A DNA stretch of 64,000 nt, from NCBI GenBank assembly GCA_963853835.1, contig OY970834.1, positions 34,751,257-34,815,256 on the forward strand, given 5' to 3'. The stretch's first letter is position 1. The number at the start of each line of letters is the position of its first letter. The notes below the pieces were generated by a model. That model had not been told where the DNA came from, did not search any database, and saw only the letters and a list, made by a program, of their open reading frames with translations. This document shows positions 12,201 through 23,103 of this stretch, piece by piece. Position numbers and translations under genes: made by a program. This DNA comes from Calendula officinalis. Its lineage: Eukaryota; Streptophyta; Magnoliopsida; Asterales; Asteraceae.

Positions 12201-12443
12201 CTCCCTCCGTCCCACAAAAAACTTCTCATTTCACCCTAAATTTTTGTCCCACAAAAAACTTCTCATTTCAATAAAATACTATTATTACTAAGGACCCCAC
12301 CACTAACTATCCACTAACTTTCTTTCTCTCTCCAAATCAATCTTATATTTTAATCAAAATTATTATCAATGACCCCACCACTAACTATCACCTTAAAACT
12401 TGTGCCCATCTCAAATGGGAAGTTTTTTGTGGGACGGAGGGAG
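12201..12443. mobile_element. Stowaway MITE abutting DUF1995 gene
   Basis: Perfect CTCCCTCCGTCCCACAAAAA terminus and its complement, flanked by TA (12199-12200 and 12444-12445). Length is 243 bp. The right end is only about 80 bases before the DUF1995 start codon, so it probably lies within that gene's promoter or 5' UTR. Confidence 0.9.
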
Positions 12444-12522
12444 TACTCCGTATTTGCTCAAATCTGCATACTGTTTTCTATATTTTTTTTCTTTTTTAAT
12501 TTCTGTTTTCGAGAACAGAAAC

Positions 12523-13482
12523 ATGACATCTTTGCTCCCAAATACTCATTTCAATCCTTACATATATCATTCAGTTCAGTCGAATTTCAATCCCGCATTC
12601 TCCATTTCTTCATCAAATTCCCAAATTGAGAAACCAAAAAAGATTAATCTTACATTATCCATTAACTGTAATCTTTCTTCTCCACCAAAATCAAAAGAAG
12701 AAGCTATACGTCAAGCAAAAAACTGCATTTCAACCACTTTAGAAAAACCTCTCAACAACCCTAAACTCGCTGCTGGTAAGCTCAAGAAACTAAAACAACC
12801 AAGATTCCGTGTTGAAATCCCGGTCATTGATGACTCACCAGATTCATTATCAAAACTTGCACTCCAAGTGTTCGATGAAATGCCACTGAAGAAAAAAGGG
12901 TCTAAAGTGAAGATATTAATACTATGGCCCAATTCTACACTAGCACAAGCTGCCAATGAAGTAAAATTCCAATCGGTTGAACATATCGACATTTCTGCAA
13001 TAACGAAGAATGAAGGAAACCGATTTTTGACTTCTGCTGACGTGGCGGTCTTTTTGACACCAGAAGCTTCACAAATGGAAGTAATTGAGACAGTTACAAA
13101 CAGTTTGTACCCGAAACCGGTTGTAATATTTAACCCTAGGTGGAGTTATGATGATGAAGAGAGCATGTTTGGTGATTTCAATAATTTTTTGGGATCGTTT
13201 GAAGTGATTTATTCGTTTATGGGATTAGAAGTTAGAGGATTGTTGAGTAAGAGAAATGGTGTTGTATTTAAGTGTGTTAGAGATGGGGTTTTGAGTGGAG
13301 AAAAATGGAGTATTTTGGTTGAAGAGGAAGGCGAATTAAAAGTGGTTACAAGATTTAATACGAGACCTTCGATTAATGAAGTTGAAAATGTGTTGTATAA
13401 TTTAATGGCTATTAATTCTCCGATTACCAAATCTGCAAAGTTCTTGAAAGGATTGGTTTCAAATGTAACTGGAAAAAAGTAA
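12523..13482 (+). CDS. DUF1995 domain protein, probably chloroplastic
   Basis: One uninterrupted frame of 319 residues. I chose the ATG at 12523 because the frame's extension to 12400 runs backwards into a Stowaway MITE. The first 50 or so residues are rich in Ser, Asn and Thr and poor in acidic residues, as expected of a plastid transit peptide. From about residue 55 (SKEEAIRQAKNCI) the sequence looks like the DUF1995 family, with conserved-looking stretches such as KILILWPNSTLA, VVIFNPRWSYDDEE and YSFMGLEVRGLL. Family members include plastid proteins such as LPA3, which assists photosystem II assembly; that role is not shown for this protein. AAAAAGTAAGT at the 3' end is both stop context and a good splice donor, so a further exon cannot be fully excluded. 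Confidence 0.85.
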   Translation: MTSLLPNTHFNPYIYHSVQSNFNPAFSISSSNSQIEKPKKINLTLSINCNLSSPPKSKEEAIRQAKNCISTTLEKPLNNPKLAAGKLKKLKQPRFRVEIPVIDDSPDSLSKLALQVFDEMPLKKKGSKVKILILWPNSTLAQAANEVKFQSVEHIDISAITKNEGNRFLTSADVAVFLTPEASQMEVIETVTNSLYPKPVVIFNPRWSYDDEESMFGDFNNFLGSFEVIYSFMGLEVRGLLSKRNGVVFKCVRDGVLSGEKWSILVEEEGELKVVTRFNTRPSINEVENVLYNLMAINSPITKSAKFLKGLVSNVTGKK

Positions 13483-14236
13483 GTTTCATTCTTTCGTTTT
13501 TTACTAAAATATGTCATACATGCTTCACACTATTTTTCACACTATTTTATTTGCTTCATACTCCGTACTATTAATTATAAAAATTAATACTAAGCTTATG
13601 TCATACATGCTATCCTTGTTATTGTTGCCGTATTACCGTATAACATACAGGCCGTCTCAAGCTGATTTGGGGCCCGGGGCAAAATATAAAATGGGGCCCT
13701 TAACATGCTTCGAACCATGCTCCGAATCATAATACATAAAAATAACAATTAAATAAAACTCTAAATAAACTTGCATTTTCGAAATATAAAATGGGGCCCT
13801 TCCCAATATCAATCAACTTTTATTTTGGGTTAAGTTTGTGCCTATCTAGTAAGGTATGACTTTTTTTTAGGCTGAATATATAGACAACTACTAAAATAAA
13901 GGGGCCCTTTGGCGTTTGGGGCCCTGGGCGGTCGCCCAACTTGCCCAGCCCATTGAGCCGGCCCTGATAACATACTAATACCATGCAAATTTCATAGGTT
14001 TTATGAGAAAATGGAATCTATATATATGAATTATTTGATTTAATAAAAGAAACAAAAAAATACACTTTACATATCACATGTCTTTCTTGATCTGCTTTCG
14101 TCACCGAAAAACAACATAAGATGATTCTGATTTTCCATCATGTATCTTAAATCATAGAACAAGAATCGATGAAAAAATGATAAGAACCATTCTTCTTGTT
14201 TGTTCGGGTTCTCATATACATCAAATGTACCCGTTT
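13483..14236. other. Intergenic DNA between convergent genes
   Basis: The DUF1995 gene and the galacturonosyltransferase gene converge here. The stretch holds their 3' flanks and one hAT MITE (13648-13966). No other gene is visible. Confidence 0.6.
13648..13966. mobile_element. hAT-type MITE
   Basis: The termini CAGGCCGTCTCAA and complement of CAGGGCCGGCTCAA are imperfect inverted repeats. They are bounded by a perfect 8-bp duplication ATAACATA (13640-13647 and 13967-13974), the hallmark of hAT elements. The 319-bp interior is GGGCCC-rich and non-coding. A related terminus (GGCCGTTTCAAG...GGCCCGGGGCAA) appears near 63306. Confidence 0.85.
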
Positions 14237-17200
14237 CTAAGATGCTCTAATGTGGCAAGACTTGATGAATTTATCTGAAAAATTGACATATTTGGCCCAT
14301 AACGCCCGAAGCTCGGGAAATGCTATATCTAACCATGGTTTAGCTCGACCGTTAAAATGAATAACAGCAGCATTTTTAGCATCTGGTATACTTGTATTTT
14401 CTTGGTACCCAAGTCCTAACATATGCCAAAAAGGATCAATTATATGAACATAACCATGAAATGCTATTAAACCGGGAGGCAATGTTCCTAATTGCCACAA
14501 ACTTAAGTCCGATTTCAAATTCTGAAACAAGAAAACAAATTATTAGAGTAGAATCTTTAATCATTTTTATAAATTATTTATTCGAATTGGGTGTCATTTG
14601 TTACCTCTTCGAGCCAATAATGGTAATTATGACTTATGTTGGTATTTCTCCAAGCTTCAAGATCAAATATGTTCATGCCATAAGCCCATGCGCATTCGTT
14701 TGCATTGAAATTTTTTGAGATTAATGGATGAGAAAAATTCAAGTAGCTTTTGAACCGTTTTGACATTACAAATTTATCGTCCCCTTTACATGTTTCAACT
14801 GCCCCATTTACTTTACCGTTCATATCAATGTCCCATAAAGGTGAAAGATCGGTTTGAACAACAAGATCATCGTCTAGGAACACTACCTTATTAAGACTTG
14901 GAAACATCTATAAAAACAATCGTATATTAGCCACATAAGCGATTAAACTTATAAAAAGAACCCTTTTTGTTTGGTAAATTAAGTTGGTTACCCAAAACAT
15001 AAATAAGTTGTTATCCTCTTATGCAACTAGCCCTTTACAAAATGATGCAAAAACCGTACCTCTGGGAGATAAATCCGAACATGATTCATGAGTGAATTGT
15101 ACTTAGGACTCATTACTTGCAACTTTGCAGCAATAACATACGGTTTCTCGGTATTATTAGCCACAATAGCTGATGACCCTCCTCTAAATTGAGCCCGAGC
15201 CCGTTGATCTTTCTCCATTGCCTCCAAAACGGGCACTTTTCCCTTAGCAAACCAATCAAAATGGTGCAACGCCTTAACCTCAACGACAGCTGGCGTTAAC
15301 GGGTGCAACGAAAACCAAGCTTGCATTGGTGAGTAAGTTTTTCTATCGGTGATTATGTGAATAACAACCATGTCGGGATGTAATGAGTTGTAAACAAGAG
15401 ATGTTGCAACAACTGAGGCTGCGAGAATGTTGTCTGATGCAAGAACAAAGTGGAAGTATGAGTTGTCAACGAGTGTTGGCACAAGCTCCGGTGACGGGAG
15501 TTGGCGGCGGGCGGCGGCATTGGTGGCGTGCTCGTTGGCTAGCCGGAGAGAAAGACAGTGAAGTTGTTTTGGTATGCTGCTTGATGCCACGTGGCGGTAT
15601 AAGTATTCTTGGATTTTGGCCTTTCTTGTTCTTTGTTCAAGAAGGGTCACCTAGAAAATAGAAATTAAGTAAAATGTTAAAATGGGTTCAAGATTTGCTA
15701 GCCATAGCTAGCTAATGGATATGTTTCATAGATAATTTTATGTTTAAACATTAAACTAATCGTGGTTTATCCATTAAAAAAACTAACCACTTAAATCTAC
15801 ACCATTTTTTATAAAATACAAGTAAAATGGGCAAATAAATAAGTAAATACCATGGATTTGAGCTTAATAGCAAATGTCTTTGCATCTGGTCTATTACTGC
15901 CTTTCAAGCTAGAAACAAAATCTTCCAACGTTTGAGGAATGTCAGCTTCAGATCCTGCTAGTGTGTCATATTTACTTGAGTGGTCCTCCAAGACTTGGTA
16001 TATTACTTCTGGGACCTTGCAAAAACCAAAATAACGTTTATGTAAAGTGGTAAGTCGAACCGCTAAACAACCTACAACGAAAATAACTAATATATGTCCA
16101 AACAAGTATCTGAAATGTTGAACTTTGAAAAAAACAATCAACTATTGATTATAACTTTCACTTTATGTAACAAAAAAAGTTTAGAAGGTTACCGTTGATT
16201 GAAGGTTTTTACCCAATATATTTGGTCCTAGTTTCTTTAGACAACCTGTCATTAAAACATACAAATAAATTAGTTTGTCATAAGAATAAACTAATTGAAA
16301 GTTTTCGATTAATAGTTACACATTTTAGAGTAATGTCACCATTTTGATATACACAACACACATGATTAAGTAATATTAATACAAGCAGGACATTGTTCTT
16401 AAACATGTCAGAAACTATTAATATTCCATTATTTATAAAATTCTTTTTTAAGCATTAATAATATAAATATCATGTTAACATATCATGTTTGGTATGTAAA
16501 TGTTGATTGGTGACACTTAACCGATCTTTTACCATCCCATTAGTTGGTCTATCAATTTGATTCCGGTGGACTTTTGAAGTAGCTTTAGTTGAAAATATGA
16601 TAAATAAAGAATTATTTCGAATTAACAAATAAAGAATTATTTATAATTAACAATATTATATACGCATTTAAAATTATTAAGAAACTGGATTATAATAAAG
16701 ATTTAATTTTCATTTCATTAATTACCAAACCCGCTAAAAAACTTAAAAAATATTTTACATAACACATACTTTCAACATACTCATAAATCTATATTATATT
16801 GTTCACAACAACAAGACTCAAACTCATGACCACATGTTATTGAGGAATACCTTTCATGAGTTTCACCGCTAGACTACAAACGATTTGGTAAAAATATATA
16901 ATTTAGAAAAACATACTTAATTTTAAGATCCAAACAACCGCATCCTAACCATCGATCTATTCACGTATTCTTGTAATTGCTTGAACAATATTCGACTATA
17001 CGAGTACAAGATTCAAACTCAGTTTTTCTTAGAAATGCTATCCATTTTTGACCAAAAAAACGCCAGTTTCACAACCCAAAAAACTTAACATTCGTCAAAA
17101 TTCGTTCATGGTTCGTCAATAGATTTGAAATATATGTTGATCGATGCAAATGTAGAAAGAAATAGAATTTTACGTACCAATTGTGGAGCATTTGGTTTGA

Positions 17201-17388
17201 CCGTCAATGGTGTCGACGGCAGTTAACACAAACAGAAACCGAAGAAGAAAAGTAAAGAACAAAAGTGAATAAAACACCATCCTATAAGACACCCTTCTTG
17301 ATCCAACTTTCACTTTTATAAAATCCCTCACTCCTTTGCCAGGCAAAACCGTCACATGTCGTAAACTTGGGGATATATGCAACTGCAT
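14237..17388 (-). CDS. GAUT13/GAUT14: Galacturonosyltransferase, GT8 family (GAUT13/14)
   Basis: Six exons on the minus strand: 17178-17388, 16193-16245, 15851-16015, 15060-15650, 14605-14907, 14237-14521. All have GT-AG junctions and stay in frame, giving 535 residues against about 533 for Arabidopsis GAUT13/14. The start MQLHISPSLRHVTV and the end KSCHIRAS match that clade. One membrane segment (about 37-58) after a basic N terminus makes a type II Golgi protein. The GT8 catalytic domain shows the metal-binding LDDD (351-354) and HFNGRAKPW (496-504), where the His completes metal binding. GAUT enzymes transfer galacturonic acid from UDP-GalA to pectin; GAUT13/14 act in pollen-tube wall pectin in Arabidopsis, so that role is inferred. 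Intron 1 (16246-17177) contains a SINE relic. The gene looks intact. Confidence 0.95.
16800..16885 (-). repeat. tRNA-derived SINE relic (family 1) in GAUT intron 1
   Basis: On the minus strand, box A-like TAGTCTAGCGGTGAAAC is followed at the same spacing by box B-like GAGTTTGAGTCTTG. It shares several words with the relic at 1540-1615. Relative to the host gene it lies in sense orientation. Confidence 0.5.
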
Positions 17389-17894
17389 TTTCTTCGATCG
17401 ATCAATTGTTTTTCTACTGGTTTTATGATTATGTGTATATATCTATAAAAGGTTGATTAGTAGTATTGTGAAGGGAAAGAGAAAGATATAAATTGGTAAA
17501 GTACAAGGTGGGAAGGCATCCATCTGTTGAGGTTTTGCCATCTCTTACCTAAACTTGCTTGAGGTTTAGGTTATTATGGTTCCAATGGATTCATGTTACA
17601 TGTATTTTAATTATTTCCATTACTTTCATTTTCAAGATGTTAACCCCTTAACCTCATTAGCTATATTCAAATGTTTGTGTTCTATATATACAAATGTTTT
17701 TATGTATATATTAGGGGTAACAATTTCTAACCCGATACGAAACCCGACCTGCATCCGACACGAAAATAAACAGGTTTGGGTTGAGGTAAAAAAAATTTGG
17801 GTCAGTCTCAGGTCGACTTAACTGACCCGTTTATTAAACGGGTTAGGTTCCGGTCAATGATAATTTAAATGGGTCGACCCGTCAACCTTTTTAA

Positions 17895-17933
<39 letters not shown>
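17389..17933. other. GAUT upstream region and decayed repeat
   Basis: The presumed GAUT promoter and leader occupy the first few hundred bases. From 17713 a segment rich in ACCCGACCTG/GGGTTAGG words begins with AGGGGT, like an old hAT-type MITE; a matching decayed arm lies at about 20160-20345. A pure (TA)n run (17898-17933) ends the stretch. No gene is visible. Confidence 0.45.
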
Positions 17934-17936
<3 letters not shown>

Positions 17937-19183
17937 GACGGTTCATGCGAGAACCATTAAAATTGCGAGAACTGCGAGAACTAATCTTGGCCATCCATTT
18001 AATCTAATTACTTTTTTAATATGTAAGGGTAAGATTGTCTTTACATCTTTTTTCAATTAAATTAAATAAATACAAACAATAATTTCCATAATTATTTAAA
18101 TCAACTCTTAACTACCACTTGCTATCTTAACTACGACTTCCTATTTTATAGGATATAAAATGAATACAAAAAATAATTCTCATATTTAAATAAATCAATT
18201 TTTAATTACGTCTTCCTTAATTAATTAAATATTACATGTATTCTATAGAATAACATGCCGTTGTGTTCACTAGTGAACAAACACATAATGATAAACAAAT
18301 TTGCAGTGTATTTTACTGAACAAAAATATCACTAATAAACAAACTAATAAAGTAACACATGTTTACCGTTGTACATTGCAAAAACAAGTCTATGAATACT
18401 AAATTCAACAACCATACATTAATGAACAAAAATACCACTAATGAACAAACTTAACAAACCATACATTATCGTAATAGCTTATGTATTCATTATAGAACAA
18501 ATCATGTATTCATTACTGAACAAATCTTTCTGGTGTAAGAATATCTGTATAGTTTGCTGTTATTTTATCCATTCACTAATGAACATTAGTTTCTGTCTTC
18601 CCTTTTATCGTTCATGATTATGTTATTTATGTGTGTTCAGGATTCACTATTCATCAATATGTAACGTTTTATATCGTCATCTTTGCATCAACTGGAATGT
18701 CATTATTACGATACTATGCTACGTTTGGTTTCCGTCATATTTTATCCTTGCTTTTATATATTTGGGTTGACTTATCATCGGTCTCTCACAGCTTCATCAC
18801 CTGATAATTTTATAAAAATTATTGCTTTGTTAAAACTTCGAAAACACAAGAAATTAATAAACATTTAACAATTAGAAACCATTCCAAGAGTGTTCATTAC
18901 ATTTTAACAATCATTCATTCAATACCGTTTTCCATTACATGTGTGTTCATTACTTGTCAGAAAGTTAAAAAAACCCATCATCATCAACTAATTATTCACT
19001 ACAAAATAACCAATAAACTTAAGTCATAAACCCTAAACAAAAATCATACAAACAATATTACTAAAAATATTTAAACAAAAAGTAAACCATACACATTAGC
19101 ACCGTTCATGTAACAACATTAACATATTATTTAAAATATACCCAAACTTTTAGATGCAACTGAATCAAAATAAATTTACTGGT

Positions 19184-19522
19184 GAACCCTAAGACATAAT
19201 AAGGAAACAAAACCACTAAATTTTTAGAAATTTTCGCTGAAAAAACGAACCAGATACTCAAAATCGTCAAAATAAACAAACCAAAGTTCGTAAAGATGAA
19301 CCCTAATACATAATACGAAAAAAACCCAATTTTATTAGAAATTTTATTTCAAAAAAACGAATCATAAACTTAAATCGACCAAAACACAAACCAAAATTCA
19401 TACCTATGAACCCTAATACATTATACGGAAGGAAACAACAATTATTCTGAAATTTTCTTTGAAAACTCGATTCAGAAACTTAAATCCCAAAAAAAAAAAT
19501 TAAAATTCGTAGGAGGACATAC
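19184..19522. repeat. Tandem repeat, about 115-120 bp period
   Basis: Three diverged units begin GAACCCTAA at 19184, 19298 and 19418 and share internal words AGAAATTTT and ACAAACCAAA. It lies inside the TIR element near its right end. Confidence 0.7.
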
Positions 19523-19624
19523 CTTTAGGCTTCGTAATCGTTAGTCCGATTACTGATTTTGTCATCGCCTGAGTTTTATTACCGTCGCAAGCTCCGTTCC
19601 CCTCTGCTAGAAGTTTCTAACCGT

Positions 19625-19627
<3 letters not shown>

Positions 19628-19701
<74 letters not shown>
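19628..19701. repeat. (AG)n microsatellite
   Basis: A perfect (AG)n run of about 36 units near the right end of the TIR element. Confidence 0.95.
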
Positions 19702-19704
<3 letters not shown>

Positions 19705-19986
19705 CACAATGTATTTAGGTAGTTTAAATGAGATATAATGGAAGACTACCAGATTTTATGGGATTCTACAAATCATCCCCAATTTACACGCATATTAACT
19801 AAAATATCTTAATTAAATTATTCGTTCATTGACTAATATACCCTTACATCCACGGAATTTCCATACCAAATTGTTCATTTAATTACAAAATTACCACATT
19901 GAATCTTAACCACTCATCTAAAAATCAAAGGGCTATAAACATGTTCTCGCAGTTCTCGCAATTCTAATGGTTCTCGCATGAACCCT

Positions 19987-20038
<52 letters not shown>

Positions 20039-20041
<3 letters not shown>

Positions 20042-21318
20042 TACTAGTTTAAACGTACCTAATGGTTAAATAAAAACTTAAAAGGCTGCTTATTAATTTG
20101 ATGTTTTTATTATTTTGGTATTTTGATATGAATTTGTGGAATAATAACAACATTTTGACATTTTTGACTCATTTAATATGTTTAATTAAATAGATTATAT
20201 GAGTTAGGTTTGAGTTGAAGGTAAACAAGTTAGGGTCGGGATATATGACCTGTTTATATAAACATGTCGGTTTTAGGTTGAACGTTTCTAAACCACTAAC
20301 CCATGAACCCGAACCCACCAACCCGAATCCGACCTGATCACTCCTGAAATTATATATACATATGATATGGAGAGAGAATATAGAGAGAGGACGGGGACTA
20401 GTTTTTTACTAAAGTCATATTTAAAAAACGTGGAAGAGTTAAGATCAACAATACAATTAGGGTTGTCCGTTGGGTTATTGAGTCGGGTCTGTCGGGTTTG
20501 AGGTAAAAAATCTTAACCCGCCCGATATGGAATCGAGTTTGTCGGGTTGACTTGGTCGTGTTGGTCGGATTACACAGAAGTTAGGATTTTTAGATAAAAA
20601 TGAAATAATTAATCATTTATAAACTTAATTTCTTCAAGACCAAATACCATATTTATTTTCCTAATAGCCAAATTTAAACATACTGTTCTTTCATTCTACG
20701 ATTTCTAGTTTATAGAATTTTATATTAAAGTTTATGAGTTGATTTACAACTATAATTGTTAATTATTTTTTTATTGAATGATTTATAGTAACTAATGTGA
20801 TAATTCATTGATTTAATGGTAAAAATATCTTAGAATTTAAGGAAAATAATAATTTACACTTCAATCGGATCTAATCAAGTCAACCTAAAATCTAATAAAA
20901 GTAAGCAATCCTAGCCTGAACACCAACCCGATAAGGAATCATGTTGATCGGAATGGTCCTAAATACAATCAGTAAACACGATATTTTTCCTAACCTTAAA
21001 GAATCTTTTTTATTTCGTTAATGGGTTATTAATTTGTCATATTAAAAAAAAACTAATAGTATCTTTACCTATATATGCAGCCTAATTTTGAAGAGAGTTT
21101 GACACCTTGGCACTTCCTTGCAATTCTATTCGTCCATAATGCCACCCGGAATTCCATGATTGGTCCAGCACATTCACATGTAATTCGCTGCATAATAACT
21201 TCGGTCTTCCTGTAATTTTGGAAACGACCCAAAATAATAGGCCAACATTAAGGAATGATTTCAATGTATTTAAAATAAAATCTTAAAAAAATAAAACCTA
21301 TACCGGACTCACCCTCTA
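20039..21318. other. Intergenic DNA, decayed MITE fragments
   Basis: Blocks of GGGTT/CCCGA words (20160-20345 and 20459-20950) resemble decayed hAT-type MITEs, but ends and duplications are not clear. A minus-strand frame of 60 residues (21082-21264) has coding-like composition but matches no family I know. No supported gene. Confidence 0.45.
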
Positions 21319-22091
21319 TCCCGTGTTTATATACTGAAGTTGATTTGATATTCCTTATTATCGGTGATTTTGTGATTATCTTCCCCCATTTGAATTTTTT
21401 TTTATTTATCAATCACCTTATATACTACCTTCCGAACAATTGAGTAACACAATTGCATAAAACACCTCCATCGTATTCTGCATCAAAGCTGCACCACCAG
21501 GTCAATCATTATAACTTGATTACCGTGTTTCTTTCTTTCTTATTACCAGAACACCACCTGTTCGATCTGCATTCATATAAGGTGATTGATAATTATACAA
21601 ATTATTGGCTGAAACTAATTAATACCTTTTGTTACATTACAGGAATCGGTGAAGCTTCTTTTTGATTTCCAATCGTTCGTAATTCAAATACACAGGTTTT
21701 TCCCAGTTAATTTATTTTTAAATGTTTTGTGTATGAATTTTACGATTTCAATACTCTATTTTTATGGTATTTGCTTAAATAGACGTTTACTATTTTTTAT
21801 TGTTTTTTTTTTCTATCAATTTAATTTTATACTCATGTGGCATGCCGATTATGGCTACTACATTTAAATTATTAAATTATTTAAAAAATAATTTAAAGAA
21901 AGTAAGTTTAAATATTTTTTAAATTACAGTGAAACTATCCAACAGTTTGACTTTTTTCCAGTCAAACTGCTTGAGTTTTGGAAAAAAGTCCATACTAAAT
22001 AACAAATGGATTTATACAGAAAAAAGAATATGCGGTTCTGAAACTACAGAAACAAATCCAGCTAATTAATCACATTATTAATGTTTGTTAC

Positions 22092-23049
22092 TGTTAGTCC
22101 CAAGACTAAGTAAATAAGATTTGATGATCGATAGCTAAGAAGAATAAAATCAGCTGAAGTACGTATCTCAGCTGAAACAAGTATATGCAATAAATCTTCA
22201 ACTGAGTTAGTACTTAGCTCAAGATGTCAAGTCAAATCAACAGCAATTCAAGAGTGATCATTCGAAGTCTATGCCCGAAGGACAAAGACAAGAAGAAGAC
22301 CACTCAGCTGATTGTGGAATCAGCTGATGGTACCCGCTGCAGATAAAGACTTAGTGAAAAATATTCTTGACACTTTGAATATTTTCCTTTCCCGCTCAAA
22401 GAAGAAGAAAACGATGAGGATCTTCTATTTCGGTAATAGAAGATAAGTTGTCAGAACATCATCGTTTGTCCCTCCAAGCATGTATAGAGAAAGTCAACAT
22501 CTTTTGTACTATCATAGTACATCTTTTCACTGTGCGTCAGAAAAGGTTACAAGAGAAGTTGACACAAAGTACAATTGGGACTATAACGTATGCAAGAGCA
22601 TTTAATGTCTCCTTGGACAAGTCCACATCGACGAATAATATGTTTACACGTCGATTAACTTGTGGACAAAGGAACATGGATCTTGGGCTATAAATAGAGA
22701 CGTAAATACTTGCATTTACACACACCATTTAGCATTCATAGCACAAGAACATTCTCTGAGAGTTTGTTATTGTCTAGTATTAACTTCCTCATAGTTATTA
22801 CTCGACATTCAATATCAGCTGTTGGTATCAGCTGATATTACTCTCCTTGCATAATCTTTTTAGTTTGAGCTAGTTAAAGTGTCATTTCAAGTATAAAGTT
22901 TTAGTTAGTGTGTACTATCTATTTCCGCAAACTTTGTACTGTATTAAGTTGTTTTAATAAACTCTTAATCATTGAAATCTTGTGTGTTCTTTATTTTTAA
23001 GTCTTTACTTAGCCGTAACGCAACACGTTTGTGTTGTTGGGAACCAACA
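22092..23049 (+). repeat. Copia 5' LTR
   Basis: Begins TGTTAGTCCC and ends GGAACCAACA, with a TATA box (TATAAATA) at 22689-22696. It contains six CAGCTG palindromes. Small frames inside are not genes. Confidence 0.95.
22689..22696 (+). promoter_or_regulatory. TATA box of Copia LTR
   Basis: TATAAATA in a GC-flanked context (GGGC before, GAGACG after); the same motif is at 45260-45267 in the 3' LTR. This is the likely promoter of the element's genomic RNA. Confidence 0.7.
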
Positions 23050-23051
23050 AC

Positions 23052-23063
23052 TGGTATCAGAGC
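23052..23063 (+). other. Copia primer-binding site
   Basis: TGGTATCAGAGC starts two bases after the 5' LTR and is the standard site for initiator-methionine tRNA priming of reverse transcription. Confidence 0.9.
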
Positions 23064-23103
23064 AAGTGTCAAAGTTGTTTTCCATCAACTTTAAGCATCT
23101 GTT

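Larger units (their letters stand above)
17934..19990. mobile_element. Non-autonomous TIR element inside (TA)n
   Basis: A 41-base terminal inverted repeat (17941-17981 and 19943-19983) shows one mismatch by eye and carries the word TGCGAGAAC repeated. Outside both arms are pure (TA)n tracts (17898-17933 and 19991-20038), so the target duplication cannot be read; the element either landed in a TA microsatellite or brings the TA tracts as ends. The interior is AT-rich with many AATGAACAAA words, a three-copy tandem repeat (19184-19522) and a long (AG)n tract (19628-19701). No coding capacity was recognised. Superfamily is undetermined. Confidence 0.65.

Noticed and set aside
17713..20345. One hAT MITE enclosing the TA-flanked element
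   Set aside because: AGGGGT at the left and CACTCCT at the right suggest termini, but I could not match an 8-bp duplication or a convincing inverted repeat.
20459..20960. Possible hAT-type MITE (GGGTT/CCCGA-rich block)
   Set aside because: Composition fits decayed MITEs here, but no paired termini or duplication were found.
21082..21264. 60-residue minus-strand frame with coding-like composition
   Set aside because: No recognised family, no neighbouring exon; could be a captured gene fragment but the evidence is too thin.
22448..22728. Small frames repeated at 45019-45296
   Set aside because: They lie within the two Copia LTRs around the TATA box; non-coding.
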